DNA of 64,000 nt, from assembly GCF_004358105.1 (NCBI RefSeq), contig NZ_SMYL01000007.1, forward strand, positions 124,001-188,000, read 5' to 3'. The stretch's first letter is position 1, and the number at the start of each line of letters is the position of its first letter. Shown here in pieces: positions 6,599 to 16,348 of this stretch. This stretch comes from Sapientia aquatica. Its GTDB lineage: Bacteria; Pseudomonadota; Gammaproteobacteria; Burkholderiales; Burkholderiaceae_D. The position numbers and the translations under genes were made by a program. The notes below the pieces were generated by a model. It did not search any database, was not told where the DNA came from, and saw nothing but the letters and a program-made list of their open reading frames with translations.

Positions 6599-7534
6599 AT
6601 GAAAAATGTAAATATAAGTATCGAAGAAATTGTCGATTCCATTGATTGCGGTGTGATTTTGTTAGATCAAAATAAGCACATCCTGCTGTGGAACGACTGG
6701 ATTGCTGTGCGCACTGGCGTGGCGGCCAGCGAGGTGGTGGGTCGGTCGATTTTGACGAGTTTTAACGAACCGTCCAACAAGCAGTTTGCGACCGCGTTGT
6801 CACAAGCCTTTACGTCGGGAACACGCAGCACGTTAACCAATTCATCGCCGCATCCGATTTTTCCGCTCAATATCAGCGACAAGCTCCATCCAAACGGCGA
6901 GCAGACAATTAGCGTCAAGATGCTCAAAGGCTGGACGGTTGAGCCGCTGTGCATGATACAAATTACCGACAGTGCTGCGAGCCCAGCCAAACGGCACGTC
7001 AACGAGCACCACGACGATGGCAATAAAGTCGAACTCGATTTGCTGACTAACTTATATACTCGGCGCTTTTTCGACGAGTATTACCGCATCGAACTAGGTC
7101 GCTTGCAGCGTTTGCAGCAGCCATTCTTTTTGCTGATGCTCGATGTTGATTGCTTTAAAAAATACAATGAAAATTACGGCGAAGAAGCAGGCGACGTGGC
7201 CTTAATTCGGATTGCCTATTCGATGAGAAAAATACTGCGACGCACGTCAGATGTGATCGCCCGTTATGGTGGCGAAGAGTTTATTTTCCTGCTGCGCGAC
7301 ACCACCGCCCACGGCGCGCAAATCACGGCAGAAAAGTTACGTAAGTTAGTTAGTAACCTCGAAATCGAACATGACTATTCTGGCGTTGACGATCACATGA
7401 CGGTTAGCATCGGCGTCGTCGGATGCGATCCACAAAAATCGGGCAATGTGAATCAATTAATCGATCACGTTCAATTGGCATTGCAAAATGCGAAGAATGC
7501 TGGGCGCAATCAAGTGTGTTACGTGGAAGCGTGA
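6599..7534 (+). CDS. PAS-GGDEF diguanylate cyclase
   Basis: A 311-residue cytoplasmic protein. Residues about 5-105 look like a PAS sensor domain (DCGVILLDQNKHILLWNDW). Residues about 145-308 form a GGDEF domain that makes cyclic di-GMP from two GTP. The entry motif DLLTNLYTRRFF, the metal/substrate segment MLDVDCFKKYN and the signature GGEEF are all intact. An RTSD inhibitory-site motif sits five residues before GGEEF, so product feedback inhibition is likely. The ATG at 6599 is preceded by GGTGAG; a GTG at 6590 and a TTG at 6587 are alternatives. There are no membrane helices. The ligand sensed by PAS is unknown. It converges with the SNF2 helicase gene. Confidence 0.92.
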   Translation: MKNVNISIEEIVDSIDCGVILLDQNKHILLWNDWIAVRTGVAASEVVGRSILTSFNEPSNKQFATALSQAFTSGTRSTLTNSSPHPIFPLNISDKLHPNGEQTISVKMLKGWTVEPLCMIQITDSAASPAKRHVNEHHDDGNKVELDLLTNLYTRRFFDEYYRIELGRLQRLQQPFFLLMLDVDCFKKYNENYGEEAGDVALIRIAYSMRKILRRTSDVIARYGGEEFIFLLRDTTAHGAQITAEKLRKLVSNLEIEHDYSGVDDHMTVSIGVVGCDPQKSGNVNQLIDHVQLALQNAKNAGRNQVCYVEA

Positions 7535-7574
7535 CCAGATAGCTTAGGCGCGAATTACCAAGGCAATGTAACCA

Positions 7575-10500
7575 CTAAACGCCTTCCTTCAATAATCTCA
7601 ATAACGCTGCCGTATCGAGCTTGGCCGACACATCGCCACCTTCCAACAAGCTATCGGCGAGATCACGTTTTTGCGCATGCAGCGCAATGATTTTGTCTTC
7701 AATTGTTTGCTGCGCCACCAAGCGGTAAATCGTTACTGGACGCAGTTGTCCCATACGATGCGCGCGGTCGGAGGCTTGATCTTCCACCGCCGGATTCCAC
7801 CAAGGATCAAGGTGAATGACATAATCTGCGGCGGTCAAATTCAAGCCGGTACCGCCTGCTTTTAAGCTAATCAAGAACACGTCGCCTTGCCCCGCTTGGA
7901 ATGCATCTACCCGCTTTTTGCGCTCGCCAACGGGCGTGCTGCCGTCGAGATATTGGTAGCTGTACCCTTTTTCATCCAACCATGCGCGCACAATAGCCAG
8001 ATGATCGACGAATTGGCTGAACACCAAGACCTTGTGATTATTGTCGATCAATTCATCAACCACCTCGGCAAAAACAGCAAGCTTGCTGCCAGCGACTTCG
8101 GAGTTTTTCATCACCAATTTTGGATGGCAGCAAAAGCGACGTAGCTTGGTGATTTCGGCTAACACTTGCATGGCCCGACCTTCTTCGGGCGCGAGATGCG
8201 CAATTTTTTCGATGGCTTCTTGACGCAGTGCTTCGTACAAATGGCGCTCTTGTTCGGATAATTCGACTTGTAAGGTGATTTCGGTACGTGCCGGTAGTTC
8301 GCTCAAAACTTGGGTTTTGGTTCGCCGCAAAATAAACGGTTGAATCAAGCGCTTTAAATGCTGGCGTGCTTGCTTGTCGCCGCGTTCAATCGGATTACTA
8401 AATTTTTCTGCAAAGCGTTCTTTGGAACCCAATAAGCCGGGATTAATAAAACGGAATAAATTCCACAATTCGCCCAAATGATTCTCCACCGGTGTGCCGC
8501 TGGCAATGATGCGGAAATCGGCAGTTAGCGCCATCGCGGCTTGGCTGCGTTTGGTGGCCGAATTTTTAATCACTTGCGCTTCATCCAAGACCGCGCTGTG
8601 CCAATGTTGGGCGGCAAACTGTTCGGCATCTTGCTGCAACATGCCGTAGCTGGCGATCACTAAATCAAACGGGCCTAAATCGGCCAGCGAGCGTTGTTGA
8701 TGGTAGAGCCGTACATTTAAGGTCGGTGCAAATTTTGCCGCTTCGGCTTGCCAATTCATCGCGACCGAAATCGGCGCAACGACCAGAGCGGTGCCATTCG
8801 GTGCGCGTTCCAACAAGATCGCCAAAGTTTGCACCGTTTTACCCAAGCCCATATCGTCGGCCAGACACGCGCCCACGCCCCAATGCGCTAAGCGCGACAA
8901 CCATTGATAACCCTCCAACTGATAGTCGCGCAACGTGGCTTGTAAGGTGGATGGTAATTGCGGCGCAAAGCTGGCAATTGAATCGAGTTTGGCGACGTGT
9001 TTTTGCCACGCCGTATCCACTTCCAATTGGCCGACTTCATCGGCTAGTTCTGCTAATAACGGCGCTGCCAATTGATTGATACGCACGCCATCTTTGCCGT
9101 TCGATTCGCCCAGCGCATTGAGTTCTTGTAGGCGCTTTTTAAAGCTATCGGTTAAGGCTAAAAAGTTATTGTCGCCCAGCGCAATAAAGCGTCCGGTGGC
9201 GCTGTTGACCATGTGCAGCAACTCGCGCAAGGCAATGACTTTACCGTCATCCAATTGAATCTCGCCGCCCGCAACAAACCAATCGCCTTGTTTTTTAATC
9301 GACAAATTCATCTGCGCTAAGCTGCGCGTGGATTTGATTCGAAAACGTTCGCCTTCTGGCCAGACGAGTTCGATCGTGCCATTCGCATCAAGCTTGGCTT
9401 GATTTAATTCGCTCAGAATTTCTAAGCAGGTTTCTGGATGGCCAAATTCCCATTCTTGTCCAGTTTGTTCCGCCATGTTGAGCGCAGGACAACGTTTGGC
9501 TAAGGCGTCTAACTGGGATTGTTCCAACGCAAAATCGCGCGTGGTTTGAATCGCTTTACCTTGGAATTCACCCACCACATTGGCCGAACCCTTGGCCGGA
9601 ACAAACCAACTTCCTTCCGGCAAAGGACGCATTAAAAACTGAATCCGCAAACCTTCTTTAAGCGGCAATAAATGCGCGTACAGCGTGTTGTTGACGTCGA
9701 CTTTGTCAATGTGTTTGGCCAACTCGGGCAGGTCAGATTGAATCGCCAAGTGCGGCGCAATCGCGGCAATCACGGCGACTAATTGTTCTTTGGCGTTTTC
9801 CGGTACCGACAAGCCTTTGCCGATAATGCCGGCGATTTGTTTTAGCTCTGGGCTGCTTGGATAAACCACTAAGCGAGTCGGCGTTTGTTTGCGCCATATC
9901 ACCGCTTCATCGTCGTTCATGGCCGGTTCGAGCTGCAAATGGATTTTGTCATTTTGCTGCTTCATGACTAAGGCCGCTTCGCCTTTGACAATGTCGATGT
10001 GCACGTCCGGCGCATCAAGCCAAAACACCGCAGGATGGCCGATCAAAAACGGTAGCGCTTTTTCGCCATTGATCTCATAGTCCGCGCCGCCGTAGTAGTT
10101 GTCGTAGGATTTGCGGATGCAGCTGGCGACTTTTTTATCTTGCTCAATAATGCCGGGCAGCGTGTCCTGCTCGTAAGACAGGCGTTTCAAAGCGACCGCG
10201 CGGCCTTTGCTCCACACGCCCTTGGCGCTGCGCTTTTGTTCGCGTGGCTCCAAATTTATGTAATGCGATTCGCATTCGATAAACCACGCGATGCGCGTAT
10301 CTGCGCCAGATTGCGCGGCGGTTTTGAGTTGCGATAACGCCGATAAAGCGCGTTGCCACGCTTCTTCGCGTTGCATGATTTGGCACAGCGGCTGCGTGCC
10401 GCGCTGCGTGTGCCAATCCGGCAGCAACAAGGCCGTGTCGAATTGTATATGGCGGAGTTGATCAATTTCCGCAGCAACCCAGTGGTAGCCATGCTGCTGA

Positions 10501-11657
10501 CTAATTTGGAATAGATTAGTCAGGTTGCGTAAGTCCATTTCAGAGACGGCGCAGTCTTGCCAATAAAAAGCCAATCTAACCAAAAAGTCGTCCAGACTTT
10601 GAAAATAACTGGTGCTGGATTTGCTGGCGACGGGCGTGCCCTTTAATAAATTTTCTAGCAGCGGTTTGATGGCCGGATAAAACTGCGCTTGACGTACTTT
10701 GCAACCTTCATCGCATTGATCTTTAGCCAGTTTTAAACTGGACGCGGTATTGTTGGCTAATTGTGCAATGGTGAAAAACAAGCCGGTGACATCGGGGATA
10801 AATTGTTTGCGCTTACCGGTTTTTAATTTGCGGTCACTCAACACCCGAGCAAAGCTCTCAGCACTTCGGACGATGTCGCCTTCGACAAACTGCAAGACTG
10901 CGGATAAATAGCCTTGATGATTCATTTGCTCGATGATGGACTGCAATAACGCGCTGGGTTCTCCGCGTAACATCGCTTGGAAAAACAGCACATCAAGCAG
11001 CATGAAGTCTTTGCCAAATTGGGTGTTGAAACGTGACTTGGCATACAGATAGGCGGCTGAGCAATCCTCCAACATCCAACTGCCGGCAGAGAGTAAATCA
11101 AACAACAAAATGCCTTGCGCCGCGGGATTGAGTTGTTGAAATAATTGCGCGCCGGCGGGTGTAGCAAATAATTTTTGCGCGGGCAAATCGATGAAAGTAT
11201 TAGCGAACGAAAAAAACTGCGCGCGCCATTGTCCCAGCCGCGGGATGTCATTGCTTAAGGCCGAAAACAGCATCTCACGCTGGCAGAATTGGCTGCTTGG
11301 TGTGGACCAACTGGAGTATTCGCGATTGCGTTTTAAGAATTCTTGAACTTCATTTATCCAGCGACTCAATTCGTTTTTGCTGTGTAAATCGACCAGTACC
11401 GCGTGCCCAACTTCGGGCGCGATTTGGAAGCCTATTCCGTTGATTAAATTGATACAGCCCTTGGCCGTTAATTCTGCCAGCGACAGTTTTAACGAGGTGG
11501 CGTTGAAGTTGTTCTCGTACTGCAGCGCGACGAAGGAGGCTTGTAAAAATTCGAGCAAACGGTTTTGCGATAATGGTGCTTCCCAAAGTGCCAAGGTAAT
11601 TAATGCCGGTAAATCTTGATTGGAAATGTCGCTGTGTAAATGGGGAATCGTCGGCAT
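7575..11657 (-). CDS. Very large SNF2-family helicase
   Basis: A 1360-residue protein. The C-terminal third is a full SNF2/Swi2 ATPase: a Q-motif-like LRDYQLEGYQWL, Walker A DDMGLGKT near residue 935, motif II DEAQ near 1022, SGTPVENHLGELW, the RRTKTQVLSELP segment, and helicase C motifs ending DRAHRMGQ near residue 1302. It is thus a double-stranded-DNA translocase rather than a strand-separating helicase. The N-terminal 800 residues contain no motif I recognise; residues 1-450 are mostly helical, and I see no SWIM zinc-binding cysteines. The gene stands alone, converging with the diguanylate cyclase and divergent from argJ. Chromatin-like remodelling, RNA-polymerase recycling as in RapA, or defence are all conceivable. 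Confidence 0.9.
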   Translation of the reverse strand: MPTIPHLHSDISNQDLPALITLALWEAPLSQNRLLEFLQASFVALQYENNFNATSLKLSLAELTAKGCINLINGIGFQIAPEVGHAVLVDLHSKNELSRWINEVQEFLKRNREYSSWSTPSSQFCQREMLFSALSNDIPRLGQWRAQFFSFANTFIDLPAQKLFATPAGAQLFQQLNPAAQGILLFDLLSAGSWMLEDCSAAYLYAKSRFNTQFGKDFMLLDVLFFQAMLRGEPSALLQSIIEQMNHQGYLSAVLQFVEGDIVRSAESFARVLSDRKLKTGKRKQFIPDVTGLFFTIAQLANNTASSLKLAKDQCDEGCKVRQAQFYPAIKPLLENLLKGTPVASKSSTSYFQSLDDFLVRLAFYWQDCAVSEMDLRNLTNLFQISQQHGYHWVAAEIDQLRHIQFDTALLLPDWHTQRGTQPLCQIMQREEAWQRALSALSQLKTAAQSGADTRIAWFIECESHYINLEPREQKRSAKGVWSKGRAVALKRLSYEQDTLPGIIEQDKKVASCIRKSYDNYYGGADYEINGEKALPFLIGHPAVFWLDAPDVHIDIVKGEAALVMKQQNDKIHLQLEPAMNDDEAVIWRKQTPTRLVVYPSSPELKQIAGIIGKGLSVPENAKEQLVAVIAAIAPHLAIQSDLPELAKHIDKVDVNNTLYAHLLPLKEGLRIQFLMRPLPEGSWFVPAKGSANVVGEFQGKAIQTTRDFALEQSQLDALAKRCPALNMAEQTGQEWEFGHPETCLEILSELNQAKLDANGTIELVWPEGERFRIKSTRSLAQMNLSIKKQGDWFVAGGEIQLDDGKVIALRELLHMVNSATGRFIALGDNNFLALTDSFKKRLQELNALGESNGKDGVRINQLAAPLLAELADEVGQLEVDTAWQKHVAKLDSIASFAPQLPSTLQATLRDYQLEGYQWLSRLAHWGVGACLADDMGLGKTVQTLAILLERAPNGTALVVAPISVAMNWQAEAAKFAPTLNVRLYHQQRSLADLGPFDLVIASYGMLQQDAEQFAAQHWHSAVLDEAQVIKNSATKRSQAAMALTADFRIIASGTPVENHLGELWNLFRFINPGLLGSKERFAEKFSNPIERGDKQARQHLKRLIQPFILRRTKTQVLSELPARTEITLQVELSEQERHLYEALRQEAIEKIAHLAPEEGRAMQVLAEITKLRRFCCHPKLVMKNSEVAGSKLAVFAEVVDELIDNNHKVLVFSQFVDHLAIVRAWLDEKGYSYQYLDGSTPVGERKKRVDAFQAGQGDVFLISLKAGGTGLNLTAADYVIHLDPWWNPAVEDQASDRAHRMGQLRPVTIYRLVAQQTIEDKIIALHAQKRDLADSLLEGGDVSAKLDTAALLRLLKEGV

Positions 11658-11898
11658 GTGCAGGGGCTGGCTTTTAAGATTAATTGACCTGCATGATAAA
11701 GGATTTTGTGCGGCTGAAATGGGCGATTAGTCGCACAATACGTGTCATCTCATTTTAAGTTTTAGTAAATTTGCATGAAAATGGGCTTCGCTTGATGACA
11801 ATTCAGTGACCAAAGCGCCATTGGCACTATGTTCAAAACAAGGGAATGTCCTACAATACGGGGCTATCCTCAACACCACTCACTTCTAGGAATCTACT

Positions 11899-13140
11899 AT
11901 GGCCGTTAATTCTCCGCTCCCTGTCGCCGCACAATTATTACCAGTCGCTGGCATTGAACTAGGTTTTGCCCAAGCTGGCATACGCAAGGCGGATCGAAAA
12001 GACGTATTAGTGATGAAATTAGCCCCAAGCGCGACAGTGGCGGGGGTGTTGACGGCGAACCGCTTTTGCGCCGCTCCTGTGCAAGTATGTAAAAAGCATT
12101 TGGCCTCGGCTTCCCAAAATCCCGCCTTACCGATTCAAGCTTTAGTGGTCAATACTGGCAACGCCAATGCGGGTACCGGCGAGACTGGCTTAGCGGCAGC
12201 GAATGCAACGTGCGCTGCCTTGGCCAAGTTATTGGGCGTAGCAGCCGAGCAGGTATTGCCGTTTTCCACCGGCGTCATCTTGGAACAATTGCCGGTAGAT
12301 CGTTTAATCGCGGGGTTGCCTGCTGCGATTGATAATCTTAAGGCCGATAATTGGTTCAGTGCCGCTGAAGCGATTATGACCACCGATACTCAACCGAAAG
12401 CAGCATCGCGCCAAGTCCTTATCGGCGCGCATACCGTAACGATGACCGGCATTAGTAAAGGTGCTGGGATGATTATGCCCAACATGGCAACCATGCTCGG
12501 TTATCTTGCATTCGACGCCAAGGTATCGCAAGCGGTTTTAGATCAATTGGTTAAAGAAGCTGCCGATCAATCCTTTAATTGCATCTCAATCGACGGCGAT
12601 ACTTCAACCAATGATTCCTTCATGGTGATTGCGACGGGCGCATCGACGCTGGAAATTACCTCGGTCAATTCCCCAGAATACGCCGCTCTGCGCGCTGCCG
12701 TTGTCGGCTTGGCACAAGAATTGGCGCAAATGATTGTGCGCGATGGTGAAGGCGCGACCAAATTTATGACAGTCACTGTCGAGCAAGGAAAGTCGGTCGA
12801 AGAATGTCGCCAAGTGGCCTATTCGATTGCAAATTCACCATTGGTGAAAACCGCTTTCTTCGCCTCCGATCCTAATTTGGGTCGCTTGTTAATGGCCATC
12901 GGTAAAGCCGGTATTGATGATTTGGACGTCGATAAAGTCGATTTGTATTTGGACGATGTGTTGGTGGTAAAGCAGGGTGGACGTAATCCAGCTTACCAAG
13001 AAAGCGACGGCCAGCGCGTGATGAAACAAAGCGAAATTTTGACCCGCGTTTTGTTAGATCGCGGTACTGCTAGTGCGACCGTTTGGACCTGCGATTTATC
13101 GCATGACTACGTCACGATTAACGCTGACTATCGCTCTTAA
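11899..13140 (+). CDS. argJ: Bifunctional ornithine acetyltransferase/N-acetylglutamate synthase
   Basis: A 413-residue ArgJ. It transfers acetyl from N-acetylornithine to glutamate, and can also use acetyl-CoA, recycling the acetyl group in arginine biosynthesis. The autocleavage site [14 protein letters not shown] is intact; the nucleophile is Thr198, which becomes the N-terminus of the beta chain. Other family segments are NTGNANAGTG near residue 86 and [15 protein letters not shown] at the C-terminus. The full length agrees with the family. It starts at an ATG about 240 bp from the divergent SNF2 gene and is followed closely by the DUF815 ATPase gene. Confidence 0.97.
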   Translation: MAVNSPLPVAAQLLPVAGIELGFAQAGIRKADRKDVLVMKLAPSATVAGVLTANRFCAAPVQVCKKHLASASQNPALPIQALVVNTGNANAGTGETGLAAANATCAALAKLLGVAAEQVLPFSTGVILEQLPVDRLIAGLPAAIDNLKADNWFSAAEAIMTTDTQPKAASRQVLIGAHTVTMTGISKGAGMIMPNMATMLGYLAFDAKVSQAVLDQLVKEAADQSFNCISIDGDTSTNDSFMVIATGASTLEITSVNSPEYAALRAAVVGLAQELAQMIVRDGEGATKFMTVTVEQGKSVEECRQVAYSIANSPLVKTAFFASDPNLGRLLMAIGKAGIDDLDVDKVDLYLDDVLVVKQGGRNPAYQESDGQRVMKQSEILTRVLLDRGTASATVWTCDLSHDYVTINADYRS

Positions 13141-13209
13141 TTGGTCGTTGGTTTGAGCACTATTTAAATCTAAATTCACATCGTGATTCAGTCACTTTTT
13201 CAGACTCGT

Positions 13210-14076
13210 ATGGATCAACTAGAACACTTTTTACGCCGCGGCGAAATTCTAATGAATCGGGTGGAAGCCTTATTGCCGCCCGCTGTGCGCGCGCCCGATT
13301 GGGAAAATGCGGTGGCGTTTGTATGGCGTAAGCGGAGTGGTCGTGGCTATTTGCATACGGTGCGCCAAGTCGCCGCCATAAGCTTGGATGATTTACATCA
13401 AATCCAAACACAAAAGCAGCAGATCGAGCAAAACACGCGCCAATTTATGGCCGGTAAGCCAGCCAATAATGTGCTGCTTACCGGAGCGCGTGGCACGGGT
13501 AAATCATCCTTGATTAAAGCCTGCTTGAATCAATTTGCCAAAGACGGACTACGTTTGATTGAAGTCGATAAAGAGGACTTGGTCGATCTGGCCGAAATTG
13601 TTGAATTGATCGCGCAGCGGCCTGAGAAATTTATTATTTTTTGTGATGACTTGTCGTTTGAAGAAGGCGAGCGCGGCTACAAAGCATTAAAGGTGGCGCT
13701 GGACGGCAGCATTTCGGCGCAGTCGGATAATGTGTTGATTTACGCGACATCGAATCGCCGCCATCTGCTGCCCGAAAAGCAATCCGATAACAGTTCCTAT
13801 CACCGCAGCGAGGACGGCGATTTACATCCTGGCGAAACGGTGGAAGAAAAAATCTCGTTATCAGAACGCTTCGGATTATGGGTTTCGTTTTATCCGTTTA
13901 AGCAAGAGGATTACTTGGAAATTGTCGCGTATTGGTTAGCGCACCTAGGCTGCAATGCCGAGCAGATCGAACAAGCCAAGCCAGATGCCTTGCGCTGGGC
14001 ATTGCAACGCGGTTCTCGCTCAGGGCGCGTCGCCAATCAATTCGCACGTGCTTATGTGGGTGAACATGGCCTCTGA
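13210..14076 (+). CDS. DUF815-type AAA ATPase
   Basis: A 288-residue ATPase of the DUF815 family. Walker A is GARGTGKSS at about residues 92-100 and Walker B is FIIFCDDLSFE. A YATSNRRHLLPE stretch provides sensor-1 chemistry, and the C-terminal GSRSGRVANQFAR is typical of the family. The function is not established. I place the start at ATG 13210 (MDQLEHFL), which fits relatives; a GTG at 13183 would add nine residues, and neither has a clear Shine-Dalgarno. The last 11 nt overlap the mutT start, so the two are translationally coupled. Confidence 0.85.
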   Translation: MDQLEHFLRRGEILMNRVEALLPPAVRAPDWENAVAFVWRKRSGRGYLHTVRQVAAISLDDLHQIQTQKQQIEQNTRQFMAGKPANNVLLTGARGTGKSSLIKACLNQFAKDGLRLIEVDKEDLVDLAEIVELIAQRPEKFIIFCDDLSFEEGERGYKALKVALDGSISAQSDNVLIYATSNRRHLLPEKQSDNSSYHRSEDGDLHPGETVEEKISLSERFGLWVSFYPFKQEDYLEIVAYWLAHLGCNAEQIEQAKPDALRWALQRGSRSGRVANQFARAYVGEHGL

Positions 14077-14494
14077 TCTTTCACCTGCCCCAAGCGTGGC
14101 AAAGCCGATCGATGTGGCGGTGGGGATTTTGGTTAAACCGAATGGCGAGGTCCTGATGGCGCAACGTCCAGAAGGCAAACCTTACGCTGGTTACTGGGAA
14201 TTCCCAGGTGGCAAAGTCGAAGCGGGTGAGCCGATTTTATCGGCCTTGATTCGCGAATTTAAAGAAGAAATTGGTGTGGAAATCGACCCCAATTTCGCCG
14301 AGGCTTGGTGCGGCTGCGCTTATGTGTATCCGCATGCCCACGTCCATCTGCATTTTTATTTATGTCGCGCTTGGCAGGGCGAACCGCAGAGTTTGGAAGG
14401 CCAGCAATTGGCTTGGCAAGGCGAAACCTTGAACGTGCAACCGTTATTGCCAGCGACCATTCCGTTATTGGAATGGATGTGGCAAGCGCGTTAA
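14066..14494 (+). CDS. mutT: 8-oxo-dGTP diphosphatase (Nudix hydrolase)
   Basis: A 142-residue Nudix hydrolase. The Nudix box is perfect: G-x5-E-x7-REFKEEIGV at about residues 49-71. WEFPGGKVEAGE and the C-terminal MutT-like length support sanitation of oxidised dGTP, preventing A-to-C transversions. The ATG at 14066 is preceded by GTGGGTGA and lies 11 nt inside the DUF815 gene. Translation from farther upstream in that gene would add an unrelated leader. It converges on yacG, whose stop lies 55 nt away. Confidence 0.92.
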   Translation: MASDLSPAPSVAKPIDVAVGILVKPNGEVLMAQRPEGKPYAGYWEFPGGKVEAGEPILSALIREFKEEIGVEIDPNFAEAWCGCAYVYPHAHVHLHFYLCRAWQGEPQSLEGQQLAWQGETLNVQPLLPATIPLLEWMWQAR

Positions 14495-14548
14495 TGGAAT
14501 TGGCGGTGGACGCAGAATGTAAAGCGTTCAGTTGGTCAGGAAGGGGCG

Positions 14549-14728
14549 TTAATGCGTATCTTCGTCTTGAATATCGTCGGGTTCTGGGGCGGTGCTAGTA
14601 ATGACGTAGCTCTCTTCAGCCCAAGCGCCCAGATCAATTTGTTTGCAGCGTTCCGAACAAAAAGGGCGATACGGATTTTTGGTATCCCAAACAACTTTTT
14701 TACTGCATTGCGGACAATCGACGATCAT
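14549..14728 (-). CDS. yacG: DNA gyrase inhibitor YacG, zinc-binding
   Basis: A 59-residue protein read from ATG 14726-14728 to TAA 14549-14551. It begins [15 protein letters not shown] and continues with [17 protein letters not shown], giving the four zinc cysteines as C-x2-C and C-x3-C. The following [10 protein letters not shown] segment is diagnostic of YacG, and the C-terminus is acidic. In E. coli YacG binds GyrB and inhibits gyrase. The gene follows zapD by 20 nt on the same strand, matching the conserved coaE-zapD-yacG order. It is short enough to be missed by a 60-residue cutoff. Confidence 0.95.
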   Translation of the reverse strand: MIVDCPQCSKKVVWDTKNPYRPFCSERCKQIDLGAWAEESYVITSTAPEPDDIQDEDTH

Positions 14729-14748
14729 ACTTTTTGATTCAATCTAAA

Positions 14749-15504
14749 TTAAAAATTACACAGAGTTAGTTCAAACGGTACTTCGGATTCCACCGCACGC
14801 GGTTTTAACGTGCCATCTTGGGTCATAAAGCGGACCCACAGCATGTATTTATTGGCCGAAATTTCCGGAATCGCGCCCAAAGTTTCATCGATACGCAGGC
14901 GTATCATTTGGTAGATTTTCCCTTGCAGCATTTGCTGATAGCCGCCCGCTTGTGCAATCATTTTGGTGGTGTTGCCCGATTCGCGCAGCAAGCGCAAGGT
15001 CATGGCAATCGCTTCAAATAGTGGCAGCAACGGAGCGAACCATTGCTCGATATCAGAGCGCCGTTTCTCAGTGCTGTTATTTTGCCAAGCGTAGTACGAA
15101 GGTAAATCGAATTCACAGGCGCCGCCGGGAATAATTGTGCGTCCCCTGATGCTCATTAACCATTCATTTTCGCGGATGTTTTGCCCAGACTTGCCTTGTG
15201 CTGCCATGAGATTGGCGCTGATGCGATTGATATCCTCAATGATGGCATTGAGCATATCGGTCGCCACATTGGGATTAGAGCGAAAGCCAAGCAGGGTTTG
15301 GCGTTGTTTTTCGAGTTCTTGTAGCAGATCGGATTTTAAGTCGGCGCGGCCAGCGACTTCGAGCATTTCAAAGATCGTTGACAGCGCAACGTGGTGCTGC
15401 AAAGGATGTTCCTGATTTAAAAAAAATGAAAATTTTTCGTACAGGTCTTCCAGTCGCAATAACGTGCGAATACGCTCGTTGAAAGGGTATTCGTAAACAA
15501 TCAA
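14749..15504 (-). CDS. zapD: Cell division protein ZapD
   Basis: A 251-residue protein of the ZapD (DUF1342) family, which crosslinks FtsZ filaments at the division ring. It opens [20 protein letters not shown] and contains [20 protein letters not shown], both strongly conserved. The start codon is TTG at 15502-15504; AGGGA lies seven nt upstream, and the protein begins exactly where relatives do. Downstream is yacG, and coaE lies upstream with a 175-nt gap. Confidence 0.95.
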   Translation of the reverse strand: MIVYEYPFNERIRTLLRLEDLYEKFSFFLNQEHPLQHHVALSTIFEMLEVAGRADLKSDLLQELEKQRQTLLGFRSNPNVATDMLNAIIEDINRISANLMAAQGKSGQNIRENEWLMSIRGRTIIPGGACEFDLPSYYAWQNNSTEKRRSDIEQWFAPLLPLFEAIAMTLRLLRESGNTTKMIAQAGGYQQMLQGKIYQMIRLRIDETLGAIPEISANKYMLWVRFMTQDGTLKPRAVESEVPFELTLCNF

Positions 15505-15679
15505 AGTAGTTTCCCTGTAAAAGTTGTCAGGTGTCGATCTGGCTCGGCTGTGTTTGTTATTAGTAAATTCATCGGCAATCCGAGGCTAAATCGAAGTCTA
15601 GCGCGATTGTCGCCTGTTGTATTGCAAGCCATATTAGTTTGCAATAAATTTACATGATTTTGAACCAAGCCGCGAAAAA

Positions 15680-16348
15680 TTACAAATACTCTGTTGGTTT
15701 TGATAAAGATAATTCGCTATACAGTTTATGCAGGCGCTCGATTTCTGGAATCAGGGCCTCAAAACTTCCGTCATTTTGAATCACGTCGGTCGCCACTGCC
15801 AAGCGTTGCGCGCGCGTGGCTTGCTGTTTCATGATGGCGGCAACCAAACTTTCGGGTAACCCATCGCGCTCAATGACTCGTTGCAGTTGCAATGATTCGT
15901 CGCAATCAACCACCAAAATTCGCGACAATGTCCAATGCCCAGTTTCAACCAAAAGCGGCACCACATAAATAATGTACGGTCCCGTTGCGGCCTTGGTTTG
16001 CGCGGCAACTTCGGCGCGAATTAAAGGATGAATAATGGCTTCCAAACGCTGCTTTTGTGTCGCATCGGAAAAAATGAGAGCGCGCATTTTGGCTCTATCC
16101 ATCGCGCCTTCGGCGTTAATTAGGTCGCTGCCAAAAGCGGCTTCAATTGCCGGAATGGCCGCGCCGCCGGGAGTTGTTAGGCTGTGTGCAATAGCGTCCG
16201 CGTCGATTACGCTAGCGCCAAGTTGCGCAAAACCGTTAGCGACGCTGGTTTTGCCACTGCCAATTCCACCTGTCAGCCCAACTAATAATTTGTTCGTGGC
16301 GAGGTGATTGGAGGGTGATTTTGAAGAAGGGAATTCAGAAGTACTCAC
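15680..16348 (-). CDS. coaE: Dephospho-CoA kinase
   Basis: A 222-residue P-loop kinase that phosphorylates the 3' hydroxyl of dephospho-CoA, the last step of CoA synthesis. The P-loop GLTGGIGSGKTSV lies at about residues 24-36, DADAIAH follows, and IIYVVPLLVETG and a lid arginine segment are present. The start is GTG at 16346-16348, overlapping the pilD stop as GTGA; this gives a 20-residue leader before the conserved core, so a later start is possible but not evident. It is coupled to pilD, as in many betaproteobacteria. Confidence 0.95.
   Translation of the reverse strand: MSTSEFPSSKSPSNHLATNKLLVGLTGGIGSGKTSVANGFAQLGASVIDADAIAHSLTTPGGAAIPAIEAAFGSDLINAEGAMDRAKMRALIFSDATQKQRLEAIIHPLIRAEVAAQTKAATGPYIIYVVPLLVETGHWTLSRILVVDCDESLQLQRVIERDGLPESLVAAIMKQQATRAQRLAVATDVIQNDGSFEALIPEIERLHKLYSELSLSKPTEYL

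Noticed and set aside
6448-6645. 65-codon plus-strand frame before the diguanylate cyclase
   Set aside because: It overlaps the leader hairpins and the start of the cyclase gene in another frame and shows no family resemblance.
10144-10492. Two minus-strand Arg-rich frames inside the SNF2 gene
   Set aside because: Both are out-of-frame shadows of the long helicase frame, which continues uninterrupted.
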